From: Sphingomonas sp. Leaf67
GTDB lineage: Bacteria > Pseudomonadota > Alphaproteobacteria > Sphingomonadales > Sphingomonadaceae
NCBI RefSeq assembly: GCF_001421965.1
Contig: NZ_LMLP01000021.1
Location: 362,362-426,361 of the forward strand
Direction: 5' to 3'
Length of the DNA: 64,000 nt
Shown piece after piece: positions 46,978 through 55,202 of this stretch; position 1 is the first letter of the stretch, and each line of letters starts with the position of its first letter. A program made the position numbers and the translations under genes. The notes beneath the pieces are model-generated. The model ran no database searches, was not told the origin of the DNA, and worked only from the letters and a program-made list of their open reading frames with translations.

Positions 46978-47790
46978 TTAGAGCGGCGGGGTCGAAGCGT
47001 CGGGTGCTTCGTACACGTAGTAGGTCACGCCGTTGATCGTTTCCGACCCGGTGTACTTGATCTTCGTGATATCCGGGGTCGAGAAATCGATCTGGCCACC
47101 CGGGCCAGTCGTCGGATCGGTCGACTGCGGCCCCATCGAACCCGAAACGTCGAGGACGAAGTTCTTGCCGAAGCCAACGACATCGTTGGTGGTGTTGTCG
47201 AACAGCTTGGCGGTGGTGACCAGCTTGTCGCCTGCGGTGAAGTTGGTCAGCACGTCCTGACCCATGTTCAGACCGAGTGCGTTGTCGATCAGCAGGGTCT
47301 TGTTGCCGCCGCCGAAATCATAGGTTTCGTTGCCGACCTTGTTTTCCATGACGTTGGGACGGCCACCGAACTCTTCGATCCACAGGTTCTTCAGCGTCGC
47401 CGAATTGGCATAGACGTGCAGGTCGCCCGGAGCGCCCTTGCTGCCCAGATAACGCAGTTCGGTGACGGGACCGTTGTCGCCACCAACCTGGATCTGGTCG
47501 TTGCCGGCATTCTTGCGGCTCACGCGGTCGATGTCGAGCTCGCCGTTCGGACCGAACTGGATGAAGCCATCGCCGTTACCGTCGAAGATCTTCTTGTAGT
47601 TCAGGATCGAATCATTGCTGCCGAAACCCAGAAGCGTGTCGTCGCCAGCGTTGCCTTCCTGAAACACAAACGCGGTCGCGCCGGCGCTGCCGTTATAGGT
47701 GTCGGCAGTGTTGTTGAGCGCGATGTCGACCTTCGTGGCGGTCGAGATCAGATTGCTGTTGTCGCGGAACTTCGGAACCGAATCAACCAT
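46978..47790 (-). CDS. Protein composed of two C-terminal-type modules, probable type I client
   Basis: A 270-residue protein with no signal. Apart from 35 residues at the start, it is made of two modules. Module 1 (about 37-130) reads AFVFQEGNAGDDTLLGFGSN, KIFDGNGDGFIQFG and ELRYLGSKGAPGDLHVYA. Module 2 (about 155-262) reads NETYDFGGGNKTLLI, GQDVLTNFTAGDKLVTTAKL, FVLDVSGS and INGVTYYVYEA. Module 2 has lost the Asn/Gly calcium-type loop of the others (it reads LFDNTTNDVVGF). It lies opposite in orientation to its relatives. Function is unknown. Confidence 0.7.
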   Translation of the reverse strand: MVDSVPKFRDNSNLISTATKVDIALNNTADTYNGSAGATAFVFQEGNAGDDTLLGFGSNDSILNYKKIFDGNGDGFIQFGPNGELDIDRVSRKNAGNDQIQVGGDNGPVTELRYLGSKGAPGDLHVYANSATLKNLWIEEFGGRPNVMENKVGNETYDFGGGNKTLLIDNALGLNMGQDVLTNFTAGDKLVTTAKLFDNTTNDVVGFGKNFVLDVSGSMGPQSTDPTTGPGGQIDFSTPDITKIKYTGSETINGVTYYVYEAPDASTPPL

Positions 47791-48509
47791 GACGTTTCTC
47801 CCTGAGTACTAAAAAAAGTCGTTCGGCACGCCCGCCGTTTGAAGGCGCACCGTGCTTAAGAAGGCGTTTACGTAGATTGTCGCGAACCGTCAATGAATTA
47901 TGAAGGCTTCGACATGAACAGGAATCCTGCCGATCCAGCTTTAGGACAGCGATTAACGTTCTAATTTTGTTGACGCAGGACGACGCGACGTTCCGCAACC
48001 GATCGTTTCTACATCGTATGAAGTATCGATCCGTTTCGGTTCGTTCGGCCGCCGCAAACGTGCGACGACCTGAACCAGCCGCGGATCGGAGCTGACTTTT
48101 TTACTATGGCTTTATTTGGCGAAACACCGGAACAGCGAGCACGAGATACCATTGCCGAAATTACGGTTTCCATCGAAACCGCCGGACCGTTCCAGCCAGG
48201 TGCGGAAGGATGCGCTCTCGCGACGTCGCGTTACCGACATTGTCGGCGCTACAACGATCTCCAACCCTGCCCAGTCGTTTCGGACATGGACCCCTTGTTT
48301 TCCCCGGCATCGCTCTACGAGAACTGATGCCGGATGCAAGTCGGTTGCGGCGGCGCACAATGTCGAAACTGTGCCGACTTTCCCGCTTCGGAACAGTATT
48401 GTGCCATTTTCGTCACAATTGCGGGTGTTTGATGAACAAACGTTAATTATCAGTTTGCGCAGTGCCCCAATCCGCGCATCATCTGCGCAGTTGTACAGGG
48501 AGCGTAGCG
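47791..48509. other. Divergent regulatory region between the 270-residue protein and the protease operon
   Basis: About 720 bases, AT-richer in 47791-48060 and 48290-48460. A candidate minus-strand promoter is given separately. A 73-codon plus-strand frame at 48106 has no suitable ribosome binding site, and I do not call it. It probably carries promoters in both directions. Confidence 0.5.
47865..47893 (-). promoter_or_regulatory. Candidate sigma-70-like promoter of the 270-residue protein gene
   Basis: On the minus strand TTGACG (47893-47888), a 17-base spacer and TAAACG (47870-47865) lie about 75 bases before the start codon. The -10 box is a weak match. Confidence 0.35.
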
Positions 48510-48950
48510 TTGCCCGATTTGCCGAATGCCATGCCACCCGCCCTGTCCAGCTTCGCCGCCGCCATGTCGAAACGCTCGATCGCCGCGCCATTGTGGCGCG
48601 GGGTCAGGTCGGTCGGACTGACCTGCGTTGCTGCCACGCCCGAACAATGCGCGACGCTGGTCGCGACTGCACGGCGAGGCGCGCCGGTGCCGATCGACGG
48701 CACCGACGCGGCCAAACGGTCGCGTGTGCAAATCACCGCCGATCTGACGCCGGTCGATGGCCAACCGGCGATCACGCTGTTGGTGCGGCCATCTATCGTG
48801 ATGGACGATGCACAGGGGGAATGGAACGGTCCGGCGATCGTCGCCGGCGAGAGGGAGGATTTCGCTTCCCTCGCCGAACGCGCGCTGGACCGCGCGCTGC
48901 CATGGCGCGGCGTACGACCGGATAACCGACTTACAGGGGAGATAGAGTGA
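48510..48950 (+). CDS. Unknown protein translationally coupled to the M10 protease
   Basis: About 146 residues starting from TTG at 48510, which has AGGGAG at 8 bases; an ATG at 48531 is the other candidate start. The sequence (SKRSIAAPLWRGVRSVGLTC, VQITADLTPVDGQPAITLLV) is mixed alpha/beta with no signal or membrane helix. Its stop overlaps the protease start by one base (TGATG). Serralysin operons often encode a periplasmic inhibitor, but this protein lacks a signal and shows no similarity I can claim. It could be a chaperone or regulator. Confidence 0.55.
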   Translation: MPDLPNAMPPALSSFAAAMSKRSIAAPLWRGVRSVGLTCVAATPEQCATLVATARRGAPVPIDGTDAAKRSRVQITADLTPVDGQPAITLLVRPSIVMDDAQGEWNGPAIVAGEREDFASLAERALDRALPWRGVRPDNRLTGEIE

Positions 48951-50917
48951 TGGAGAATAGTGCTCTGGTACCGGGCACGCCAGTCGAACGCGACTGGCCG
49001 CTGGGTGGTGCCGACGATGTCGTCGAATCATTGTCGCTCGATCCGTTCGCGGGTCAGACCTATGCGAACAAGCCGATCGCCACGGCGACCCAGGCCGGGA
49101 ACATCCTGACCCGTTCGGGTTGGAACTGGACCTACAACAATTATGGCGAACTGAGCGACGGGGTCCTGAACTTCGGGTTCTGGAACAGCGCGGAGGAACT
49201 GGCGAACAGCTATTACGTCAACGCGACCGGTACGATCGCGTTGAACGAGGCGTACTACAGCGACGATTTTTCGGCCTTCAATGCCGATCAGCGTATCCTG
49301 GCACGCGCGGGTATAGCCCTGTGGGACGATCTGATCGCGATCAGCTTTCAGGAAACGAAGTCGTACAATGCCGACATCACCTTCGGTAACACCTCTACCG
49401 GTGGTGCGCAGGCCTATGCCTATCTGCCGTTCGGCAACATCTTCGACGCCGAGGCGCTCCAGGACGGGTTCGAGGATTATGGCCGGCTAAGCGGCGACGT
49501 CTGGATCGACGGCTTCGTCAGTTCGAACTTCTTTCCGGTGCGCGACAGCTTCTATGCCAAGACGACGATCATCCACGAACTCGGCCACTCGCTGGGGCTG
49601 AGCCATCCGGGCAATTACGACGCGCTCGACGACGACGACGGCGATGGCCAGCCCGATCCGATCACCTATGCGAACGACGCCGCCTATGCGCAGGATTCGG
49701 CGCAATATTCGATCATGAGCTATTTCGACGCCTACGAAACCGGCGCGCAGCATATCGATTGGGCCAACCTCCGCTTCGGCTATGCGTCGACCCCGATGGT
49801 TCACGACATCGTCGCCATCCAGAAAATCTATGGCGCTGACCGGACGACGCGGACCGGCGACACCGTCTATGGCTTCAATTCGACCGCGAACCGCGCCGAG
49901 TACGACTTTGCAAAGAACGCGGCACCGATCGTCGCGGTCTACGACGCCGGTGGCAACGACACGCTCGATTTCTCGGGCTGGAACACGCCGTCGGTCATCG
50001 ACCTGAACGCCGGCGCGTTTTCGTCGGGTGGCGGGATCGAGGCGTTCCTGACGCTCGAACAGGTCAATGCCAATCGCGCCGCGCAGGGTCTGGCAGCTCG
50101 TTCGCAGGCGACGTTCGACGCCTATACCGCGTTGCGTGAGGACCTCGGCCTGACCAGCGGCCTGTACAAGGACAATATTTCGATCGCGTATGGCGTGACG
50201 ATCGAGAATGCGATCGGCGGCGGCGGCAACGACCGGCTGATCGGTAACCAGGTCGCCAACAAGCTGACCGGCGGTGCGGGACGCGACATCTTCGAACTGC
50301 GAACCTCGGGCGTCTCGGGCGTCGATACGGTAACCGATTGGCAACGCGGCGACGTGTTGGCGGTCGATCGGGCGATTCGCGACAATAACAATGACGGCAT
50401 CGTCACGTGGCGCGGCAGCACGCTGGCCCTCGACACCAGCGACGGCGATGCGGCCACCCTGGCTGGTGCGAACGGGGCGGCCGGGCTGCGTCTGATGGGC
50501 AACATCGACGGCACCTTCTATTATGGCGACGCCCGCGTTCGCCCGGTCGCCGGTCGCAACCAGCAGGTCGCAGAGAGCGGCTTTGGCGACGATGTCCTCA
50601 AATCGTCGAGCAACAAGAAGATCAGCGACATCTTCTTCTTCGATACCGCCAACCCGATCGCCGGGCTCGGCAACGACTCGCTGAGCTTCACCGCGCGCGA
50701 CATCATTGTCACCACGACGGCGTTGTTCGACGGGAATGATGACGGCATCATCCGCTTCAACGATGGCGTCCTCGACCTGTCGGGCATGGGTGGCACCGTT
50801 GCCATCTCCGGCACGCGGGCGCTGGAATTCGACGCGATGATCGAACAGAACGGACTGCGCTTCTATATCTACAGCGCCGTCGGTTCGAGCGTCGGCATGG
50901 GCAGCGTCGACGTCTGA
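48950..50917 (+). CDS. Serralysin-like M10 metalloprotease with two C-terminal modules
   Basis: A 655-residue protein with no signal. It has the zinc site HELGHSLGLSH (HExxHxxGxxH; about residues 209-219) and the Met-turn SIMSYF (about 254). Between them is a DDDDGDGQPDP acidic stretch that may bind calcium. Residues about 330-440 contain GGNDTLDFSGW and GGGNDRLIGN, degenerate RTX-like beta-roll turns. Two shared modules follow (GRDIFELRTSGVSGVDTVTD, IRDNNNDGIVTW, TFYYGDA; and DIFFFDTANPIAGLGNDSLS, LFDGNDDGIIRF, LRFYIYSAVGSS). The ATG at 48950 is used, not the GTG before it, because it fits the coupled stop and AGGGGAG. It is a probable type I client. Confidence 0.88.
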   Translation: MENSALVPGTPVERDWPLGGADDVVESLSLDPFAGQTYANKPIATATQAGNILTRSGWNWTYNNYGELSDGVLNFGFWNSAEELANSYYVNATGTIALNEAYYSDDFSAFNADQRILARAGIALWDDLIAISFQETKSYNADITFGNTSTGGAQAYAYLPFGNIFDAEALQDGFEDYGRLSGDVWIDGFVSSNFFPVRDSFYAKTTIIHELGHSLGLSHPGNYDALDDDDGDGQPDPITYANDAAYAQDSAQYSIMSYFDAYETGAQHIDWANLRFGYASTPMVHDIVAIQKIYGADRTTRTGDTVYGFNSTANRAEYDFAKNAAPIVAVYDAGGNDTLDFSGWNTPSVIDLNAGAFSSGGGIEAFLTLEQVNANRAAQGLAARSQATFDAYTALREDLGLTSGLYKDNISIAYGVTIENAIGGGGNDRLIGNQVANKLTGGAGRDIFELRTSGVSGVDTVTDWQRGDVLAVDRAIRDNNNDGIVTWRGSTLALDTSDGDAATLAGANGAAGLRLMGNIDGTFYYGDARVRPVAGRNQQVAESGFGDDVLKSSSNKKISDIFFFDTANPIAGLGNDSLSFTARDIIVTTTALFDGNDDGIIRFNDGVLDLSGMGGTVAISGTRALEFDAMIEQNGLRFYIYSAVGSSVGMGSVDV

Positions 50918-50922
50918 TGACC

Positions 50923-50967
50923 AAGGGGGGTGGCGCGATCCCCGATGCGGGATCGTGCCACCCCCTT
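50923..50967 (+). terminator. Terminator-like hairpin after the protease
   Basis: AAGGGGGGTGGC-GCGATCCC pairs with GGGATCGTGCCACCCCCTT around CGATGC, a stem of over 15 pairs with one or two mismatches. The following sequence is C/T-rich. Confidence 0.75.
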
Positions 50968-51065
50968 CCCCCCTTCGCAAACCGGCCAAGGCTCTGCTAT
51001 TGGCGGGGCTTCGCTGGGAAGGGATCGATCGCCGTGACGTTTGGCCATAAGCACGCGGCGGCGCG

Positions 51066-52376
51066 ATGAACCGCGTCGAACTTCAGGCCGGCACCCGCCG
51101 CGACTCGGCGGCGCTGCGCTGGACGATGACGCTGATCCCGCCGTTCGCGATCGCCTATAACGGCATCTTCGCCGCCGTCGCTGCGGTCGGTGCACCGATG
51201 AACAATGCGATCGTCATCGCGGCCGAACTGCTGATCATCGTCAGCGCGATCGGTCTGTCGTTCGTCCGTGACGGCATCCGCCGCGAGGATATGGCGCCGC
51301 TGCTGTTCGTCGCCGGCATCGTCGCGGTCGCGATGGTCGGGTCGCTGGTGTTCGAACGCCCGATGATCGAGGGGGTGCGCAACGCGCTGATCATCGCCGC
51401 CTTCACGATCCTCGGCATTCGTTGCGACGAACGGATGGTCCGCATTGCCTTTGCGGTCAGTTGCGGGATCGCGCTGGGCGTATTGCTGCTCGAAATCAGC
51501 AGCGTCGACACCTATGCCTCGATCTTCCAGCCAGCCAGCTATCTGACCAAGACGCGCGGTTTCGTCGTCAAGGAATTCATGGACGAAAATTCGCTGGCGA
51601 TCGGGACGATCTCCTACAGCGGGCGCTTCACCTTCGGCCTGTATGACGGGCCGCGCACCTCGTCGATCTTTCTCGAACAGGTCAGCATCAACTGCTTCTC
51701 GATCGTCATCATGGTGTATCTGTGCACTCTGTGGCAGCGGCTGAGCATCGCCGAACGGGCGCTGGCGCTGGCGACCGTGTTCCTGATCGTGGTCACCAAC
51801 AATGCGCGCATGTCGGCGCTGCTCGCGCCGCTGTTCCTGATCGGGTATTTCCTGTTTCCGCGCCTGCCGCGCTATTGGCAGGGGCTGATGCCCGTCGTGT
51901 CGATCGGCGCGACCTTCGTGCTGTTCGAATTCATCCCTTGGCGGACCGGCGACGATCCGGTCGGGCGGCTCGGCGTGACCTATCGTTATCTGACATCCTA
52001 CAATGCCGGCGATTACTTGTTCGGCGTGCCCGCGCTCATCGCGCGGACCGGCGATACCGGCTATGGCTTCGTGATCGCGTCGATGGGACTGGCGGGTGCC
52101 TTTGTCTACTGGGCCTATCTGATCGTCGTCGTGCCTCAGAATTCGGACATGTCGCGACGGGCGGCATGGGCGTCCGCGCTGTACATCTATGTCTGGCTGC
52201 TGGTCGGCGGCACTGGCACCTTCTCGATGAAGTCGGCACCGCTGCTCTGGCTGCTGCTCGGCTATTGCCGGGCAACCTATCTGTCGGCGCAGGACGAAGG
52301 GGCGCGTCGGCAGGCCGAGGCCCACCGACTGACACCGCGCGAGCGCATGGCCCGGCGACACGCCGCCGCCGGTTGA
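51066..52376 (+). CDS. Wzy-like exopolysaccharide polymerase / O-antigen ligase family protein
   Basis: A 436-residue protein with about ten to twelve transmembrane segments (for example AIVIAAELLIIVSAIGLSFV, PLLFVAGIVAVAMVGSLVF). A large outward loop sits near the middle (residues about 155-200, ISSVDTYASIFQPASYLTKT and FMDENSLAIGTISYS). Such loops are typical of Wzy/WaaL proteins that join or polymerise lipid-linked sugar chains in the periplasm. It opens the exopolysaccharide locus on the plus strand and converges on the PilZ gene. The nearest described role is the sphingan polymerase, which I infer from context. Confidence 0.75.
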   Translation: MNRVELQAGTRRDSAALRWTMTLIPPFAIAYNGIFAAVAAVGAPMNNAIVIAAELLIIVSAIGLSFVRDGIRREDMAPLLFVAGIVAVAMVGSLVFERPMIEGVRNALIIAAFTILGIRCDERMVRIAFAVSCGIALGVLLLEISSVDTYASIFQPASYLTKTRGFVVKEFMDENSLAIGTISYSGRFTFGLYDGPRTSSIFLEQVSINCFSIVIMVYLCTLWQRLSIAERALALATVFLIVVTNNARMSALLAPLFLIGYFLFPRLPRYWQGLMPVVSIGATFVLFEFIPWRTGDDPVGRLGVTYRYLTSYNAGDYLFGVPALIARTGDTGYGFVIASMGLAGAFVYWAYLIVVVPQNSDMSRRAAWASALYIYVWLLVGGTGTFSMKSAPLLWLLLGYCRATYLSAQDEGARRQAEAHRLTPRERMARRHAAAG

Positions 52377-52380
52377 CCGG

Positions 52381-52833
52381 TCAGTGTGACCGGAACAAAT
52401 GGATCGCCGCCATGATCGCCAGCCACGGCGTCGCCGCATAGACCGCCAGCGTCATCAACCGCTGGCGGGGCGACCATTTGAACGGTTGTGCAGCGGGTGC
52501 GACATCGAAACTGATGACATTGCCGCGAGTCGCGTCGGACACCGCACCTGACGGCAACGCCCCGATGAATTCGCAGCCATATTGGGTACCCTCGCCCCAC
52601 ACGACGGTCGCCTCGACCGTGCCGACCCCGGCAAGGCCCAGCAAGACCGATTCACCGACGCCGAGCGGATGGCCGGTGCGGATACGACATCCGTGTCGGG
52701 TCAGGTCGAGCAGTGCGCTATGCACTGGCGGACGCCCCGCAGCGCGCAACACGCACGCACGACCGACCGATACACGATCGTCATCGCGACGACCGATAAA
52801 CTGTTCTTCAATTATGCGTGCCTGAAGACTCAT
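52381..52833 (-). CDS. PilZ-domain protein with C-terminal membrane helix
   Basis: A 150-residue protein. It has the PilZ c-di-GMP motifs: an Arg-rich site RRDDDRVSVGRACVL, then LLDLTRHGCRI in place of the usual (D/N)xSxxG and VVWGEGTQYGCEF. The second box reads DLTRHG. The C-terminal hydrophobic stretch (RLMTLAVYAATPWLAIMAAI) is a membrane anchor. It starts at ATG 52833 with GGAGGAT upstream. It may link c-di-GMP to polysaccharide export next door. Confidence 0.75.
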   Translation of the reverse strand: MSLQARIIEEQFIGRRDDDRVSVGRACVLRAAGRPPVHSALLDLTRHGCRIRTGHPLGVGESVLLGLAGVGTVEATVVWGEGTQYGCEFIGALPSGAVSDATRGNVISFDVAPAAQPFKWSPRQRLMTLAVYAATPWLAIMAAIHLFRSH

Positions 52834-52980
52834 GGCATCCTCCATCTGGCTGCACACCAGATAGCGGATCAGGTCTTACCAAAGCTTTTCTGCGGAGATC
52901 GAATTGATGGTTACTAAGCGATAATTGGTAAACGGCGAGTAAATCATTGCGCCATTATTGTTCACCATCAAATTTAGTTA

Positions 52981-53622
52981 TTATATCGACCAGGTGACCG
53001 GCCGGATATCGCGCGCCGGACTACCTGCGACCAGCATGCGGGGCGCGACGTCGCGGACCACGATCGATCCGGCGGCGATCACCGCGCCCGATCCGATCGT
53101 CACGCCCTTCAGCACCATCACTCCCAGCCCGATCCAGACATCGTCGCCGATCACCACCGGCGCGGTCCGCGCGCGCGACCCGGTCAGGTCGTGATGATCG
53201 GTATCCATGATGACGGTCCGCGCGGCGATCGCGACGCGGTGTCCGATCGTCACCGCCTGATGGCAATCGATCCGCACGTCGTCGGCCAGATAGCCGCTGC
53301 CGAGCGTCAACCGCCCGCCCTTTCCAACGCGAATCTCGACACCGCGATGCAAGGCAAAGATGCCGTCGACCTGCATCGCGCCGCCGGGCCGCACCGCGAC
53401 TTCGGTCCCGCGCGACACCTGCCCGGGCCAGCATTTGCCGATGGCCAATCGCCCCTTGCCGCTCAATGGTCCGGCGATCGACAGCCGCGCGCGCCGGTAG
53501 ATCAGAACCCGAAACGGCGTACGCAGATTTGCGAACAAGGTTGCGAACGGTCGCAACCGCAGCAGCAGCCGGAGAAGAGGTGCCGCGCGCGAAAATACAC
53601 TCAAATCAATTCCCCCGCCCAT
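52981..53622 (-). CDS. Hexapeptide-repeat acyltransferase
   Basis: A 213-residue left-handed beta-helix protein. The N-terminus is a hydrophobic, Arg-rich helix. Hexapeptide-type repeats run from about residue 110, with VIMDTDHHDLTGSRARTAPV, VIGDDVWIGLGVMVLKGVTI and AAGSIVVRDVAPRMLVAGSP, the standard CoA-binding end and the catalytic His (DTDHHD). It probably acetylates a sugar of the exopolysaccharide. The start is uncertain; TTG a few codons in, preceded by GGGGGA, is another option. It lies 30 bases after the glycosylphosphotransferase. Confidence 0.8.
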   Translation of the reverse strand: MGGGIDLSVFSRAAPLLRLLLRLRPFATLFANLRTPFRVLIYRRARLSIAGPLSGKGRLAIGKCWPGQVSRGTEVAVRPGGAMQVDGIFALHRGVEIRVGKGGRLTLGSGYLADDVRIDCHQAVTIGHRVAIAARTVIMDTDHHDLTGSRARTAPVVIGDDVWIGLGVMVLKGVTIGSGAVIAAGSIVVRDVAPRMLVAGSPARDIRPVTWSI

Positions 53623-53652
53623 TCATGGCGAACGAACGATAAGTATATTGGT

Positions 53653-55041
53653 TCAATACGTATTTTTATGCACGACGACCTTGACCGTCATCGCCAGGAT
53701 CGTGACGTCGCGCCAGAACGACCAGTTGGCGGCATATTCCAGATCGGCCTGCAACCGGCGGGTCAGATCCTCGACATGGTTCGTGGCCCCGCGATAGCCG
53801 CGCACCTGTGCCAGACCGGTGATACCGGGCTTCAGCGCATGGCGATGCCAGTACCGCGTGTCCACGTCCCAGAACAGGTGATTACCCGCCAGCGAGCCCA
53901 GCGCGTGCGGACGCGGACCGACGATGCTCATCTGTCCGAGAAACACGTTCAGCAACTGCGGCAATTCATCGATGCTGGTGCGACGGATGAAATAGCCGAC
54001 GCGGGTGATACGGTCGTCGTCGCGGCTGGTCGACACGTTGCCATCGGCGTCGCAATTCTCGACGCGCATGCTGCGGAACTTCAGAATGTCGAAGAATTCG
54101 TTGCCGCGCCCGACCCGCCGCTGGCGGAAAAGCACCGGACCCGGGCTGTCGAGCTTGATGAGCAGCGCGGTCAGCAACAGCGCCGGCGCCAGCGCGATCA
54201 GCGCAGGCACGCATACCGCCAGATCGAACGCCCGCTTCGCAAAGGCATCGCGGAGCGACAGCGGCCCGACCGACACGGTCAGCGTCGGCCGATCGCCGAT
54301 ATGCGATACGCCCAGCGCCCCGAAATGCGAGATCGTATCGACCACCACGTCACCGCGCACGTTTGCGCCCTTCAGCAGCATCGCCCAGTCCTGGCAGCGT
54401 CCTTCGGAACAAGCGACCACCACCCGTTCGCATTCGCGGATCAGCGAACCGAAGGCGTTGAGCATCGCCGGATCGCGCAGGTCGGGGACAAGGCCGATAT
54501 CGCTGGCCCGGACCACGCGGTACCCGGGAAGCGGTGCGATGTCCGCTCCGTCGAGGATCAGCATCTGCACCAGCAACCGGTCGCGCAGCCGCGATTCGAC
54601 ATAGATCGCGACGATCTGCCGGAACACGACCAGCGTCAGCGTGCCGACGACCATCGCGATCCCGATCAGCAGGCGCGACAGATCGCGCTCCAGCTTCAGG
54701 AAGTACGACAGCAGGAACAATACGCCGTAGGTGAACAGCAGCGCCCGGACCGCAGGCGCGGTGTCGACCGACACGTCCTGCGCCGACCGCAGCGAGAATG
54801 CGCCCGAATTGAACGCGATTCCGGTATAGACGATCGCCGTCAACGTCAGCAGCTCGAACAGCTTGAAATCGGACTTCAGCAAGTGGCTCGGCAACAGGAA
54901 GCCGAACGCGATTGCGGCGATGTCCAGCGCCAGCAATATCACATAGAGGCGCAGGCGAAGCGCATGCGGGGTCAGCCAGAAACGCGAACTTCTGGCCGCG
55001 CCAGCAATATCCGTTCCGGAATCGGCTGGTATTCCTGTCAC
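53653..55041 (-). CDS. Polyprenyl-phosphate glycosylphosphotransferase (WcaJ/SpsB-type initiating enzyme)
   Basis: A 462-residue protein. About four to five N-terminal membrane segments and a central cytosolic domain precede the C-terminal catalytic domain. That domain contains [81 protein letters not shown] and [15 protein letters not shown], all hallmark motifs. It transfers a sugar 1-phosphate, likely glucose as in sphingans, to undecaprenyl phosphate, starting the repeat unit. It starts at GTG with GGGGA upstream. Confidence 0.93.
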   Translation of the reverse strand: MTGIPADSGTDIAGAARSSRFWLTPHALRLRLYVILLALDIAAIAFGFLLPSHLLKSDFKLFELLTLTAIVYTGIAFNSGAFSLRSAQDVSVDTAPAVRALLFTYGVLFLLSYFLKLERDLSRLLIGIAMVVGTLTLVVFRQIVAIYVESRLRDRLLVQMLILDGADIAPLPGYRVVRASDIGLVPDLRDPAMLNAFGSLIRECERVVVACSEGRCQDWAMLLKGANVRGDVVVDTISHFGALGVSHIGDRPTLTVSVGPLSLRDAFAKRAFDLAVCVPALIALAPALLLTALLIKLDSPGPVLFRQRRVGRGNEFFDILKFRSMRVENCDADGNVSTSRDDDRITRVGYFIRRTSIDELPQLLNVFLGQMSIVGPRPHALGSLAGNHLFWDVDTRYWHRHALKPGITGLAQVRGYRGATNHVEDLTRRLQADLEYAANWSFWRDVTILAMTVKVVVHKNTY

Positions 55042-55202
55042 CCTGATCCCCGATGTCCGCTATACGCCGTTAACGGCTGTAATTGGTCTTGGTCTTGAAG
55101 CCCGTGCATGCGCCGCGTGTCCATGGATCAGTTGCGCTTGCGGCGCAAGTCCGGCGCGAGGCGTTGTACAGATGGCGTTACGGTAAAAGCGTTACCATCT
55201 CT

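Noticed and set aside
48106-48327. 73-codon plus-strand frame in the region upstream of the protease operon
   Set aside because: The start lacks a well-placed ribosome binding site and the translation turns Cys/Arg-rich, like non-coding sequence.
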